64,000 nucleotides of DNA from Rhodocollybia butyracea (GCA_015501585.1 JADNRY010000199.1:1-64000); one strand, 5' to 3'; counted from the stretch's first letter, positions 42,216-54,525 are shown. Program-made: numbers and translations. Notes: generated by a model from the letters alone, not told the origin.

Positions 42216-45200
42216 GTTTGGGAGGGTATGTGTGTGCTCTTCTCCTAAAAACTTCTTTGAGAGCCCCACAAGAGGCTCTTGTATTTACAATGTATCATTA
42301 TCATCATATCTATCAACCTCAGAATAGCTGATTGCCAAATTCTGTATTCTAGTATGGGTGTCTGGGTGCTCTTCTCCTAAAACCTTCTTTGAGAGCTCCA
42401 CAAGAGGCTCTTCTAGTTGCAATGCATCATTGTATCTTCCAACCTCAGAATAGCTGACTGCCAAGCTTTGTATTCTGTGTAGAGTGTGTGGGTGTTTTTC
42501 CCCAAAACCTTCTTTGAGAGCTCGACAAGAGGCTCTTCTAGTTGCAATGCATCATTGTACCTTCCAACCTTAGAATAGGTGATTGCCAAGTTCTGTATTC
42601 TGGTAAGAGTGTCTGGGTGCTCTTCTCCCAAAACCTTCTTTGAAAGCTCCACAAGATGCTCTGCTAGTTGCAATGTATCATTGTATCTTCCAACTTTGGA
42701 ATATCTGACTGCCAAGCTCTCTATTCTGGTAAGTGTGTCTGGGTGTTCCTCACCAAAAACCTTCTTTGAGAGTCCCACAAGAAGCTCTGCTAGTTGCAAT
42801 GCATCATTGTGTCTTCCAACCTTTGAATAACTAATTGACAAGTTCTGTATTCTGGAAAGATTTTCTGGGTGCTCTTCTCCCAATAGCTTCTTTGAAAGCT
42901 CCATAAGAGGCTCTTCTAGTTGCAGTGCATCATCATATCTTTCAACCTCAAAATAACTGATTGCCAAGTTCTGTATTCTGGTAAGGGTGTCTGGGTGCCG
43001 TTCTCCTAAAACTTTCTTTGAGAGCTCGACAAGAGGCTCTTCTAGTTGAAATGCATCATTGTATCTCCCAGCCTCAGAATAGCTCATTGCCAAGTTCTGT
43101 ATTCTGGTAAGAGTTTCTGGGTGCTCTTCTCCTAAAACCTTCTTTGAGAGCTCCACAAGAGGCTCTGCTAGTTGTAATGCATCATTGTATCTTCCAACTT
43201 CAGAATATCTGACTGCCAAGTTCTGTACTCTGTGAAGAGAATCTGGATGTTCTTCTCCCAAAATCTTTTTTGAGAGCTCCACCAGAGGCTCTGCTAGTTG
43301 CAATGCTTCATTATATCTTCCAAGCTCAGAATAGCTGATTGCCAAGTTCTGTATTCTGGTAAGGGTGTCTGGGTGCTCCCCTCCCAAAACCTTCTTTGAC
43401 AGCTCCACAAGAGGCTTTGCTAGTTGAAATCCATCATTGTATCTTCCAGCCTTAGAATAGCTGATTGCCAAGTTCTGTGTTCTGCTAAGGCTGTCTGGGT
43501 GTTCTTCCCCCAAAACCTTCTCTGAAAGCTCCACAAGAGACTCTGCTAGTTGCAATGCATCATTGTATCTCCCAACATCAGAATAACCGATTCCCAAGTT
43601 CTGTATTCTGGTAAGGGTGTCTGGGTGTTCTTCTCCCAAAACCTTCACTGAGAGCTCCACAAGAGGCTCTTCTAGTTGCAATGCATCATTATATCTTCCA
43701 ACCTCAGAATATCTGACTGCCAGGTTCTGGATTCTGTGAAGTGAGTCTGGGTGTTCTTCTCCCAAAACCTTCTTTGAGAGCTCCACAAGAGGCTCTGCTA
43801 GTTGCAATGCATCATTGTACCTTCCAACCCCAGAATAGCTAATTGCCAAGTTCTGGATTCTGGTAAGGGTGTCTGGGTGTTCTTCTCCCAATACTACTTT
43901 TGAGAGCTCCACAAGAGGCTCTGCTAGTTGCAATGCATCACTGTATCTTCCAACCCTGGAATAGCTAATTGCCAAGTTCTGTATTCTGGTAAGTGTGTCT
44001 GGGTGCTCTTCTCCCACTACCACTTTTGAGAGTTCCACAAGAGGCTCTTCAAGCTGGAGTGCATTGCTATACCTTCCAGAGCTACCATACATCAACCCCA
44101 CCTCTTGTGTTAGAGCAAGTGTTTCCAGATGCTGCTCTCCCAAGGTGCACTTTGTTTTCTCTAACAATGGCTCCAATATTTTCAATGCAACTCCATAATA
44201 CCCACACATACTCCATAGCCTTGCAATAGCTTTGTTGGTATGTCTATTACTTCCAATATCAAACCTCCTGCAGTGCAATACTAATGACCTCAGATAACTG
44301 ATTTCAGTCCAATCTGCGTCCTGTACAGTGATAGCCACAATACTTTGAGCTCCTTCTTGAAGAATCCTTCTGCCAGATTCATCAATACTGTTCTCAATCC
44401 ATCCATGAATCAATGGATGTAGTGAATAAAACCCATCTTTTTCAACAGTTACAAGAGAGTATGACATCAACTCCTCGCTCATTTTGTTCATGTCCATCTC
44501 ATTCCAGTCCAATTCTAATGAAGCAAGGATCTTCAATTGATCCTGTGCCACCAATGGTGGCCAACCCCAAATTTTCATTTTCTCAATTGCTTTTTGAAAT
44601 AGAATCCTCGGTATCCTGTCATAATGATAGCAGGAGCATATTCTCAAAAATGTCCTACTTTTCTCTGTCAACATCTGCCAGCTAATATCCCATGTTGCAT
44701 AAACAGAAAGGTTGAAGTTGTCACTACTTTGTGTGAAGTGCTTGTTTAGCAAGCTTGACAGATGCTTCTCAAATGTCTGCAGATAGCTGCTAATGCAGTT
44801 GTGCCTGCAAATATATGAGCCAGCATGGACCAGTGCCAGTGTAAAATAATGAACCCTGGCTGCAATCTGATAAGCAATTAATTTCTCCTCAGCATTTCTT
44901 TGGCGTCCTTTGATGGCATGCTTTAACAGAAGTTCAACCCCATCCTCAGGTAACATATCTTTTACTTCTGTTAGATTTGGAGATAGTGCATCAAGATGGC
45001 GGTTGCGTGATGTAATGATAATATTCCCACTGTTTGTTTTGGGTAAAAATTGCCCAAGATTGATTCTTGGATCATCAGCATTATCCATCACAACCAACCA
45101 TTCTTCCTTGTCCTTTGCTAACAATTGGAGCCCTACTCTCCAGCTATTAGGCTGCTGGAGTCCATTCTTGATTGCAATATCATAATAACTTGCTTGAATA

Positions 45201-45737
45201 GATTCCTCAGAATGTGCTGAAATAAAGTAGTGCTTGGTGAATCTGCAAAATCCAAATGAGTAGGCATATACAATAATATAATGCAGTATCTGCTCATGGT
45301 AATAGTACCTTGTTTTTGATTGTCGTACAAACTCTAGAACACATTGTGTCTTTCCGGCCCCACCAATACCTAACAGGAGAAATATTTTCCTTTCTATAGC
45401 CATGGGCTGAGCTCCAAAATACATGTCCATTTCCAACAAGATATCTTTCCGGCCTGTAAAAAAAAGTGTGGCTGCAGGGAAATCAGTCATTCCTGGTGTA
45501 TATCCTGTCAATTTGCTCAGCTCAGGAAAGCAGGGAAGACTAAGCTATATTGTATACCGGGAGGAGCAGTACTTTTAATCTCTTCCCTTGAGTTCTCAGT
45601 GGGATATGCAACCTGAAATGATGATCCCTCTATGATAAAGTTCGATGCCCCTGCAAAAAAAATTGCCTCTGTAGATGTGCCCACTGAATTTACCAATTAT
45701 ACCTCGAATCATATTTAAATACTTACGGTGCAGGCAT
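42216..45737 (-). CDS. NB-ARC / tetratricopeptide (NLR-like) protein, over 1000 aa
   Basis: The N-terminus lies on a small exon (45565-45650) encoding ASNFIIEGSSFQVAYPTE, an agaricomycete NLR-type leader. An intron of about 87 bp (GTATAC...CTGCAG) follows, then FFTGRKDIL. The nucleotide-binding domain has a P-loop GIGGAGKT, Walker B WLVVMDNADD and IIITSRNR. A 66-bp intron (45243-45308) is a multiple of three, so the genomic frame reads through it. A helical linker leads to at least 13 tandem 42-residue TPRs (consensus GEEHPDTLTRIQNLAISYS-VGRYNDALQL) from 44143 to 42506. A single-base deletion in a G run (42500-42503) shifts the frame; TPR sequence goes on in another frame for 1-2 repeats and stops near 42284. 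Such proteins are NLR-like innate sensors or signalling ATPases. The start codon is uncertain: an ATG at 45737 before a GTAAGT donor is a candidate, but its phase does not fit cleanly. Confidence 0.8.
42380..44143 (-). repeat. 126-bp tandem repeats encoding TPRs
   Basis: Thirteen in-frame units plus one to two out of frame. Units are close in DNA as well as protein (TTGCAATGCATCATTGTATCTTCC occurs in most, with few changes). Units differ mainly at the residues after NLA and around GRYND. This indicates recent unit duplication or gene conversion. Confidence 0.92.
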
Positions 45738-45869
45738 TGCGACTTGTAGGTTGGGGATCAAAAGACGTGCGATGGGCCCGCTTTATAACAAGTGGTTACA
45801 GGTCAGGCGCCGTGATTGATTCTGTACCTCAATATTCTCACATTATAACACAAGCTTTGCCTCTTTCCC
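45738..45869. other. Divergent intergenic spacer
   Basis: Short spacer between the minus-strand NLR-like gene and a plus-strand pseudogene. It would hold the NLR-like promoter. No clear TATA box. Confidence 0.3.
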
Positions 45870-47640
45870 GATGAACAGGCTTCACTCTACATGTCGCATT
45901 ACCACGTATTGACCCAGCCTACGACAACAATGGTCTCCGTTGCTGTTCCTTCTGACTTGACGAACTGCGTTCCTGGCTACACCGAGTGTTTGTCGTTGCC
46001 AACGATGCCTGCATATGACTTGTCTGTCTCTGTCAACACAGGCTATGTTCAACATACATGGTCACTTTGCTTGTGTTAAGTCGTGAAAACGCTGCTGATT
46101 TGGTACACCGATTCGTTTGTAAGTTGCGACTCACCCTCACTTGAGTTCACCGAGCCCACCAAAAACAAGAACAATACCGTTGCCGGAACAGGAATCGTAC
46201 TGGGGGCCAGCCGACGGTATCAGGGAAGGGTCTTCGTTTAACGTTTGAACCGTCGGAGTCAAACCCGAGTCGAGCGTGATGCTTTCGCCGCTAGAGTCAG
46301 ATAAATTTTAACTTATCCGTGCTGGCCATCGGAATCTACGACGCCGGACACGATGTTGATTGAAGCTTCAGTCATTTTGCCTCGTTCATTGTCGCTGTTG
46401 CTATCGCCATCCGTGCTACCCCCTTGACGCCAAATTCCCCCGCCAAAGGTTCGACGTTTGTTGCCTCTGTCCGAGTGTTCACGTCTGAGAGATATTCAAG
46501 GGCGGTGATAGAATATCAGTCGTCTATCAACGAGTCTCCTCCTGAATTCGAATCCTGCCTCGAACATCGTCCCTTTAGCTTACTGATTATAAGTGCCTTG
46601 TCCATAGCACCTAATGCCTAAGATTGTATTTTCCAGGATGAAAAGTACAATCCTACGTATTACATGCTCACCCGGCAGCCCATCAACCGACTATCGCTGT
46701 TCCTGCAGTCCTAGTCCGGTCATCCTCAATTCACGTCCGAATCCGAGTGTGTCGTTGATTCTTCTTCCATGGTTCAACACAACGTCACGACCGAAGTCAT
46801 TCGTGATGACCGAGTCTCCGTTGCTCCTTGTCTTGATAAGTTAGCAGATCCCATTAATCCTGGAAGACCAACACAACACGTACTGTCATTCCGAAGAGCA
46901 TGAAGAGACCATCGATGTCGCTCTCAGAGGATTATAGTCCAGAGAGGAGGGTGTGTGTATGCTCAATGAGGAGCTGAAGAATGCAATTAGTGCTCATCTA
47001 CATCTTTCTCGATGCTTTTCCCGATTTTATCTTGTTCCTATACTTGTGTCCTAGTTCTCCGAGATCTCTAGCTAGCCCTTTTATTCATTGCGTTGTGTCA
47101 AGCTGCTTCTTCTTTCACTCGTAAACCTGTAAACGAAACACAGAATGACGGCGGTAAAGAGGCCAGAAATGAAGAGAAGACAAAGAGAAAAAAGAGCGAT
47201 AAAAGCAAGTTGAGATGGATGCGATGAGATAAAAAGGCAAACCGTGAGAACTGGCGCTTAATAATCCCGATTTAGGTTATCACTGGGTTACCAAGTTTTT
47301 TGACCTTTGTCTTCGAATGGCGCGTTTTTTCCGTCGAGAGTACTCCAACGTCGGGAGCCGCCTATCTCTCTGCCCAGCTCCCTTCAAAATACACGGTTTT
47401 CACGCCTGAATTAGCGGGGAAAAATGGCCTACGCGTCGTGATGCGATGGAAATATGTGAGCTACACGACTCATAAGCGCTATAAGCTGCGACTTTATACA
47501 CGCTAGCTCGTCAAGAAAATCCTGTCATATTCGATCACCTACTCAGTGTAGCATTCATCAAGAATGATGCACTTCTGTGTTCGCCCTTCTTGGCATCCTA
47601 GAGCTCCGCACCTAGTATGTCGCGATACGTTCGAAAGGGA
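45870..47640 (+). pseudogene. Decayed copy of the 54.5-kb Ser/Pro-rich protein gene
   Basis: It aligns collinearly with about 54455-56480: both have ATGGTCTCC (45931 and 54526), the CCGACGGTATCAGGGAAGG block, TTTTCCAGGATGAAAA, and downstream AAAAAGGCAAACCGTGAGAA and GCTCGTCAAGAA blocks. This copy has lost splice sites (the GTACGTGATC donor reads CATGGTCAC) and has several indels. Only short pieces of frame remain. The duplicated unit includes about 800 bp 3' of the coding region. Confidence 0.75.
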
Positions 47641-47642
47641 GA

Positions 47643-48792
47643 TTGAATGGCCCGCCTCCGCCAATAACCTCTCCAGAGGTAATAGACAACCCGCCACCAC
47701 CATATCCTTCTCCCCGCATCTGGCGTGCACGAGGAACGACATCATCAGCTAGTCGTATATCCATCAACTCACAGTGGTCAGCTAGACAACAAATACCGTC
47801 AACCGAGTCTGCTGACAATGTTAATGAACCTCAATGATCTCCGCGAACCACTCTCTATCCACTTGTCGTGGAAAACTCCGAAGATTCAGAAACTACGCCT
47901 CTTTTGGGGCTGCCGGTCCATCTGCTATCCCCGCGGTCTTTATTGCAATCTAGTATGACCAGCCTTGCGCCTTCATTCGCGTCGTTGGCGTTCAGGCCTG
48001 CATAGCCACCAGAAATGAGGACTCTGCTCTACGAAAGCTTGGGCACGGTACTTCTGCCCTCTCTCTCTCGAGTAGTCTACTGGCGCTCGCTCACTCATCT
48101 GGTCCCGGTGAATTTTCCTTTTGCATTGGCGGCTTGGGTCTGCCTCTCCGTGTTGACAGTGGTATGTCATTCTCGTGTATACCTATTCTTATCCGATGCT
48201 TGACTCAGTTGTATTCTTAGTCTAGACGGGAACAACACTTCCTATTGCGTTACCGCTTGCTATTCTGTGTTTCTTCAACTTGCTTGCTGCACATGCTTTC
48301 CCCCACGCCGAGGTACGCCCGCCGTAAATGGTTCACCGGGCTATTACTAACCATACTACCTATAACTAGTTATTCCTACTAGCGACATTCCATAGTCCCC
48401 TCTATTATCCTCTCAATTCCCTTCACGCTACTGTATTGTCGCTGCGCCTGAACTCGAGTCGGGGCATGCCGTGATCGGCGAGGAAATCATGGAAACGTCG
48501 TTTTATAGAAACGCATACTCGATGGTAGGTGCTTCCCTTTCGCTTTCAACCGGATGTCATGCTAATCCATCTCGCATCGTAGTTCACCTACTCGACCTAT
48601 TTCCAAGTACTCTTTTACTTCCTCGTCATCAAACCAGCCATTACCCTTTTCTTTAGTTTGTTTTTTCTCATCGTTTGTGTTACGCTACTTGTTCTGGTCG
48701 TTCCGGCTCCGATAGTGTTGAGAGTGTGCAGAGGGATAGGGAAGTGGCAGGCGGTAGTAGCGGTGGAGGTGCTCATTGTTGGTGTAAAGTAA
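47643..48792 (+). pseudogene. Multi-pass membrane protein gene (fungal Sensor-domain-like), broken
   Basis: The N-terminal segment is Pro/Ser-rich (PPPPYPSPRIW, SETTPLLGLP). The membrane blocks HLVPVNFPFALAAWVCL, GTTLPIALPLAILCFFNLLA and FTYSTYFQVLFYFLVIKPAI follow, then a Leu/Val-rich helix and LRVCRGIGKWQAVVAVE near the end at 48792. Introns are at about 48162-48225 (acceptor GTCTAG), 48313-48370 and 48522-48583. This architecture matches a basidiomycete family I know as Sensor-domain-like hypothetical membrane proteins. Two in-frame stops (about 47838 and 48003) and a frameshift near 48465 break it. No in-frame ATG is visible at the start. Confidence 0.6.
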
Positions 48793-49487
48793 ATGCAAAT
48801 TGGGCGGAGGAGCTTTGGCGTAAAAGCATGGAAGAAATCCACCGCAACTGAACTGTCCGATTTTGACTTTGGATTACATATACATACCTACCGATCCTTT
48901 TTTTGTGATACTGCGTATGATATTATGGTATGCTCATGCTCATTTTACTCTCTCCTTCCGAAACGATGAGTTGTTTTTGAGTATACTGGCAAACGGCCAA
49001 GTCTGGAGGTTTTTCGTCGGCGCAAGGCACAGCGTACTACCGATTGTGGTTGAAGCACGTTTGCGGTGGAATAACGATCTGGGTCTGGATTGGAGATAGG
49101 CATATAGCGGTCAGTACCCGTGGTGGAATTGAGGTTAGCAGAAGTAAGGAGGTATAGCCTAGGAGGGCAAGTACTGGTATCAAGACTCTCAGTTGAATGA
49201 TTAGAAGTAGGTGACCAAGGTGTTTGTTTATTCTTAAGCTTAATACGTGTATTTACCTGGGGCATTGAACACTCAGGTATTTGTTTCGTGTACATGTCGC
49301 TTTGAACAAGCCTACGTAGTCACTGGGACATTGAACACTCAAGTATTCATTCTTTCCTCGATGTATGTACATACGTGTCGCTGCGGACATTTTAATACGC
49401 ACACTAAGCACTCCTAGCGTTGTTTTGATACGACCCCCCAGAGCAAAAATTGAAAATCGGCTTCATCAAACTGATGATTGCCCTCAC
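48793..49487. other. Intergenic interval
   Basis: No gene is seen. A block around GGCATTGAACACTCAGGTATT (49261) recurs at about 49329 as GACATTGAACACTCAAGTATT, a small local duplication. Confidence 0.4.
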
Positions 49488-50994
49488 CTACTCTTCGAAA
49501 GAACGGTTCTGCTTTCGAAGGAAAATAAACGCGTTCAAAATTCTTTGTACCATCCTCCAACCGTCGCCAGCGCCTCGAGCGTAGGTAATGTTCGGAAAAA
49601 TCTGATACAAACTCAGCGCAACAGCGGGGGCATTCATTACATCAGTCTCCCCTTCGGTCCCAAAAACGCGTAAGCGATGAGGCGAAAGAGTAGGAGCAAT
49701 GATGGTCGAGGGAGAAATTGTCCTAGCTTTAATCGGATAGTGAAGACTCTCCAAATCTGGACAGTGTCTAGCGAAATGCACCAGAGATTCAAGAGACGAT
49801 TGGGCACCAGCCGACTCGTACAGATCTAGCTCTTTGAGACGAGGCCACGCACAAGCAATTCTAGCCGTTTTCTGGTCTGATAAGGGTAGTGGAATGTTAT
49901 AACTGAGACGTTCAAGCCTTTTCAGCTCGAGCAGTGGCTCGAATATTGACCAAAGCTGTTGCTCATCAAGACCCGTTGGTAAAGATGATAATGCCTCGCC
50001 ATTGATATCTAAACTCCGAAGTAAAGGAAAGGATGAGAGGAGATGAGTAATGGCCGCAATATCGGCTAGTGGTGACTGGTCCGCAGTAGATTTCCAATGA
50101 AGGAATAGATCACGTAGAGTTTTAGGTCTGGCAACCGCTAAAAATTTGCGTGTGTCGAAAGTTGAGCCTGAGAGCCAAAGCTTCGTCAATGATGGGAATC
50201 CATTCTCAACACCCGCATAGATTCCGGCAGGTATTGTCAAATGGAGACTGGTCAATCTCGGTAACAAGGCTATGACTTGAATGGAATTCATCTCCAAGTG
50301 AGACAAGGAAAGCACCGAAAGTGTTTCCAGATTACGGAGACAGCTTAGTGAAACTGACAACCCATAATAGGTATAATTCTGGAGAACCAGAGACTTCAGT
50401 CCTGGACACTTCAAAACAAGAAGGGCCAGGGAAGGTCCCAAGTCAGAGCCCAAATCGGGTTCTGGTGACCGCGGTGGCATATCACAAGGCCACGAGACCC
50501 CCTGCAAGCTGGTAGCCAAGAAGGGCATGAACAAGTTCAACTTGCATAGCCGATAGGTGAGCTGAAGGATTCTAAGCTTTGGGAAGATGGGTTTTTCTTG
50601 GTTAAGGTACGCGTACACGGAGTCATGTACACTCCGTTCCACGAAGCGTCCAGACGGTTCCCGAGCATCGAATTCGCGCACACGGGAAGTATAGAATTGT
50701 AGACGATCCCAAGACGATGGAGCAATTGGCCGCAGAAACATCTACTTATCTTGATCAGTGAACATTGCATTGATAGGATGTTTGTTCTACACGCACCTTC
50801 TGCCCGTTTACTAGAGTGGTTTCCGGGAGAACCGACATCAACGACTTCATACCACGAATCCTCTTCCACAGAACATCCAAAACAGGTTCAAGAAAAATCT
50901 TCGAAGTAAGCCCCAGAGACATAAGATCTTTTCGCGGTGAGAGTCCATAATCCATTTCTGCGCATATAATCCTAATAACATCATCGTTGAGCAT
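49488..50994 (-). CDS. F-box / leucine-rich-like protein 1, 483 aa
   Basis: Exon 1 is 50797-50994 (66 codons from ATG) and encodes an F-box-like helix bundle: MLNDDVIRIICAEMD, DLMSLGLTSKIFLEPVLDVLW. The intron 50742-50796 (55 bp, GTGCGT...GTAG) is phase 0. Exon 2 is 49488-50741, from MFLRPIAPSSWDRLQFYTSR through irregular Leu-rich repeats to the stop. The family probably recruits substrates to SCF ubiquitin ligases. The paralogue at 51495-53043 has the same structure; this copy shows no break. Start chosen by alignment of the MLN-DV start with the paralogue. Confidence 0.82.
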
Positions 50995-51049
50995 AATTTC
51001 AACACAGATGAGAAGCAGTGGAGTGCAAGAGGACAATTAGTTTTGCACA

Positions 51050-51494
51050 ATGGGGAAGTTCAAGTTCAGGACTCAGTATACCACGGGCACATGATCACTA
51101 TGATCACTACGCGCAGACGGCCCGACATCCGTAGCTAAGTTTGCGAAGAGAGTGCAACCGTCTACGGATTTAGATGCGAACGAGTACTCTCTTACCAGCA
51201 GTACATAAAAGCGGCAGAAGAAAATGGGCATGCTAATAAACTGAGTCTAGAAGTTCGCACTGATTTTCGTCGACGCAATTGAAGACACAGCGCATCTTTC
51301 GGATAGTCGGAAGTACTTGAAGGCAGCTAGCTACTAGTACTACCGGTCCATTAGACTCCATTACCCTTCTCTGCACTCGGTCGTCTGCGTGGGTGCATTC
51401 CACTACTTGTTGTTGTCGTCCCCGCTCGATGGTGTTGAATAGAGGTGATGGCTATACATCGAAAAAGAAAAATACAAGTCAAGTTCGCCTTCAT
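51050..51494. other. Intergenic interval between the F-box paralogues
   Basis: No gene is seen. It would contain the F-box 1 promoter and the F-box 2 3' untranslated region. Confidence 0.4.
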
Positions 51495-53043
51495 CTACTC
51501 CTTGTGATAACGGTTTTGCTCTCGAAGGAAGATGAATGAATCCAGAATTTTTTGCACCAGCCTCCAACCAACCCCACGGCCTCGAGCTTGCGCAAGGTTC
51601 GGAAAAATCTGATACAAACCTAGGGCAATATCTGGAGCATTCTTCACGTTTGTCTGCCCTTGGGCCTGGAAGGTGTGTAAGGGATGCGGAGAGAGAGTAG
51701 GAGGAATCACTGCAGTCGAGGGAGTTGTTTGAAGTTGGATTGGATAGCTAAGAATCTCCAAATCTGGGCAATGCCTAGCGAAATGCGCCAGGGATCCAAG
51801 AGATGATAAGCCATCAGCTGAGAACAGATATAAATCTTTGAGATGAGGCCATGCAGAAGCGATTTTAGCGGTTTTCTGGTCTGATACGGGCAGTGGAATG
51901 TTATAATAGAGGTTTTCAAGTCTTTGAAGCTCCAAAAGCGGTTCAAATATTGACCAAATCTCGTGCTCATCGAGATCCGTTGGTAAAGATACTAATCCCT
52001 CCCTGTCAATCTCTAAATTCCGAAGGAAAGGAAAGGATGGGAGACATTGAGTAATGGCTGCAATATCGACCAGTAGAGGAGACTGGTCCTCTCCAGCTTT
52101 GAATCCCCAATCGATAATAAGATCCTGTAGTGCTTTAGGCCTGGCAACGGCCAAAAATTTGCGTGTATCGAAAGTTGATCCCCGAAGCTCGAGTTTTGTC
52201 AATGATCGGAATCCACCCTCCACACCCGTATAATCAAGGAGAGTCCCGGTAGGTAACGTCAGATAGAGATTGATTAACTTTGGTAACGAGGCAATAGCCT
52301 GAATGAAACCCATCTCCAGGTGAGGCAGATGATTTGCCGAGAGGAGTTCCAAAGTACAGAGGCGGCTGAGCGAAAGTGATAGTCCAGAATAACTATACTG
52401 GCCGAGTGTCAGATACTCTAGTTTCGGATTCTTTGAAACAAGAAGGGCGAGGGACGGCCCCAAGTCAATTTCAGAGCTCGACATGTTATCTTCTGGTGAC
52501 CACGCGGCCTTGGGCAAATCAAAACCCCACGAAACCACTTGCAGACTGGTAGCCAAGAAAGGCGTGAATGAATTCGAGCAGCATAGCTGGTGGGTGAGAT
52601 GAAGCTTTCTAAGCTTTGGGAAGATGAGTTTTCCTTGGCCAAGGTACGCGTACACGGAGTCGTGTATACTCGGCTCCTCTCCCTCCCATGGACCATTGAA
52701 TTCGCGGACACGTGAAGTGTAGAAATGGAGACGGTCCCAAGATGAAGGAGCGATCGGACCAAGAAACATCTAGCATCGAAGTTGTCAGCGAACATTGAGC
52801 TAATATGTAGTATGTTTGATCTGTACGCGCCTTCTTCCCATTGACCAGAGCAGTTTCTGGGAGAACCGACAACAGCGGCTCTAAGCTGCTTATCCTCTTC
52901 CAGATCATATCCAGAGCCGGTCCGAGAGATTTCTTCGAGGCAAGTCCCAGAGACAGAAGATCTTTTGAGACTGAGTGGTCAAGATCTATTTCTCTATCGG
53001 AGATTTGGGCACATATAACCGTTATAACGTCGTAGTTGAGCAT
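51495..53043 (-). CDS. F-box / leucine-rich-like protein 2, about 495 aa
   Basis: Exon 1 is 52831-53043 (MLNYDVITVICAQISD, DLLSLGLASKKSLGPALDMIW) and exon 2 is 51495-52769 (MFLGPIAPSSWDRLHFYTSR to HKE). The intron 52770-52830 ends in TAG but starts GCGCGT, where the paralogue has GTGCGT: a GC-AG intron or a damaged donor. Lengths and splice position otherwise match F-box 1, and the two are roughly 60-65% identical by eye. It is a tandem duplicate in the same orientation. Confidence 0.8.
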
Positions 53044-53070
53044 GACTGCAGCGTAGTAGAGCGTAAGTCT

Positions 53071-53100
53071 CCAGGCTTATCTTCATGCAGATAAGCCTGG
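53071..53100. other. Perfect 12-bp hairpin upstream of F-box gene 2
   Basis: CCAGGCTTATCT and AGATAAGCCTGG flank a 6-nt loop, 28-57 bp upstream of the ATG at 53043. It may form in the 5' leader of the transcript or be a small repeat footprint. Confidence 0.7.
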
Positions 53101-54455
53101 CTCAGAGATCCGTCAAGTCTTGTCTTAATTTAAGATAAGTTGAAAATATGCGTAACGTTGGTATTCCGGCCGTATTCGGCAAGCTACTCCGAGATCAATT
53201 TTGGTTTAATTGATTGACGAGATTTCACTCACTAAATGAGTCCCATTCCACTACTGTTCCAAAGATTCTACCGCGAACGGCGGCAAAACACCCACTCACA
53301 GGCCTAGTTGACCTCAGAACGTTCTATTTCCGAAAGAATGTCAAGCGCTAGTAAGTTCTCACAGGTCAAAGCGACTTTTATCAAATCGGATTGAGCTGAC
53401 AATTCGAAACGAGTATTATGAATGAACATGTTTTGTTATTAAGCTCACTAGGCCTCTAAAACCCTCGAGCTCTCGCAGATAGGAGGCAAAGCACACTACG
53501 ACGGTTATATACACAGATAACAGAACGCGCGCATGGAACTGTCAGCCTATAGAACAACGTAGTATAACCAGCGGTTAAAAATTATTATAAGCGGGTTATC
53601 GGCATCATGGTGTGTGGCCAGGAGAACAGTCTAATTTTTGAGTGGAGCTGGGATAGGTACAAACGTTGAGAAAACTTTTAGTCAAGTTCAGGCAATGAGG
53701 CTCCTGCCTTCCCGTTGGTTCAAACGGCATCCATCCGATATCACACCGAAGGAACAGACGCGTTGCAATTTTAGGTCTCTCATATTGGTCGCAACTCTGT
53801 ACACAGCTGAAGAGGGCTGGTGGGACACACAGTACATAGTAGTACATGGTACGCTGTGCGCTCAATCCACAACTTGACACATGAAAACAGACACCACTAG
53901 ACAAGAACGGTTCTTATTTCACATATTAATATGAACATGATGCTGCTAAAGCATCATTCATCGCCTTCCACTGGAAACTAGAGAAACCGATGATAAGCGG
54001 AGTAGGAGTAGAAATAGTAACCGTTGAACGACAGTCCGTGGGTCGAACAATCTTTCAAACGCTAGATTGGAACATAGATGAACACGATGATACCCAAAGC
54101 GGAAAATATATGAATACAACACGTTGGTTTCGCATTGCAGACATCCCGTGTAACACGAGTCTTTTTTCGGAGAACGAACAAGAAATTAATGAATGTATTG
54201 AATATCAGGTGTCGAGTCATAGAGAACTAGATCTATCAGAGACGGGCATGGGCAATGGCGCGGCATGGTGGACTCGTGGCTACGCCGTGTTGGGACGCGT
54301 CATCCGAACACCCACAAAACCACAATATTAACAAACAACATCCTACCATCTGGTCCAAGCGTCAGTGCCATTGCCACAAGTATAAGTAAAGTAAAGAAAG
54401 TGGCGTACTTGACTACATACCTCGCTTCTGAGTCTTCGCCTCTTCGCTAACCAAT
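53101..54455. other. Interval with one doubtful ORF (53990-54331, plus)
   Basis: The 113-codon plus-strand frame (MISGVGVEIVTVERQSVGRT start) has ordinary composition but no motif, no paralogue in the window and no splice context. Nothing else is supported. Confidence 0.25.
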
Positions 54456-54525
54456 AGGCTTCACGCTACGCGTCTCATCACCACGAGTATTACATCTTTA
54501 GACGGTTACCCTGCCTACAACAACA

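Noticed and set aside
53605..53904. Overlapping frames of 79 and 99 codons on opposite strands
   Set aside because: Neither has a motif, paralogue or credible start context.
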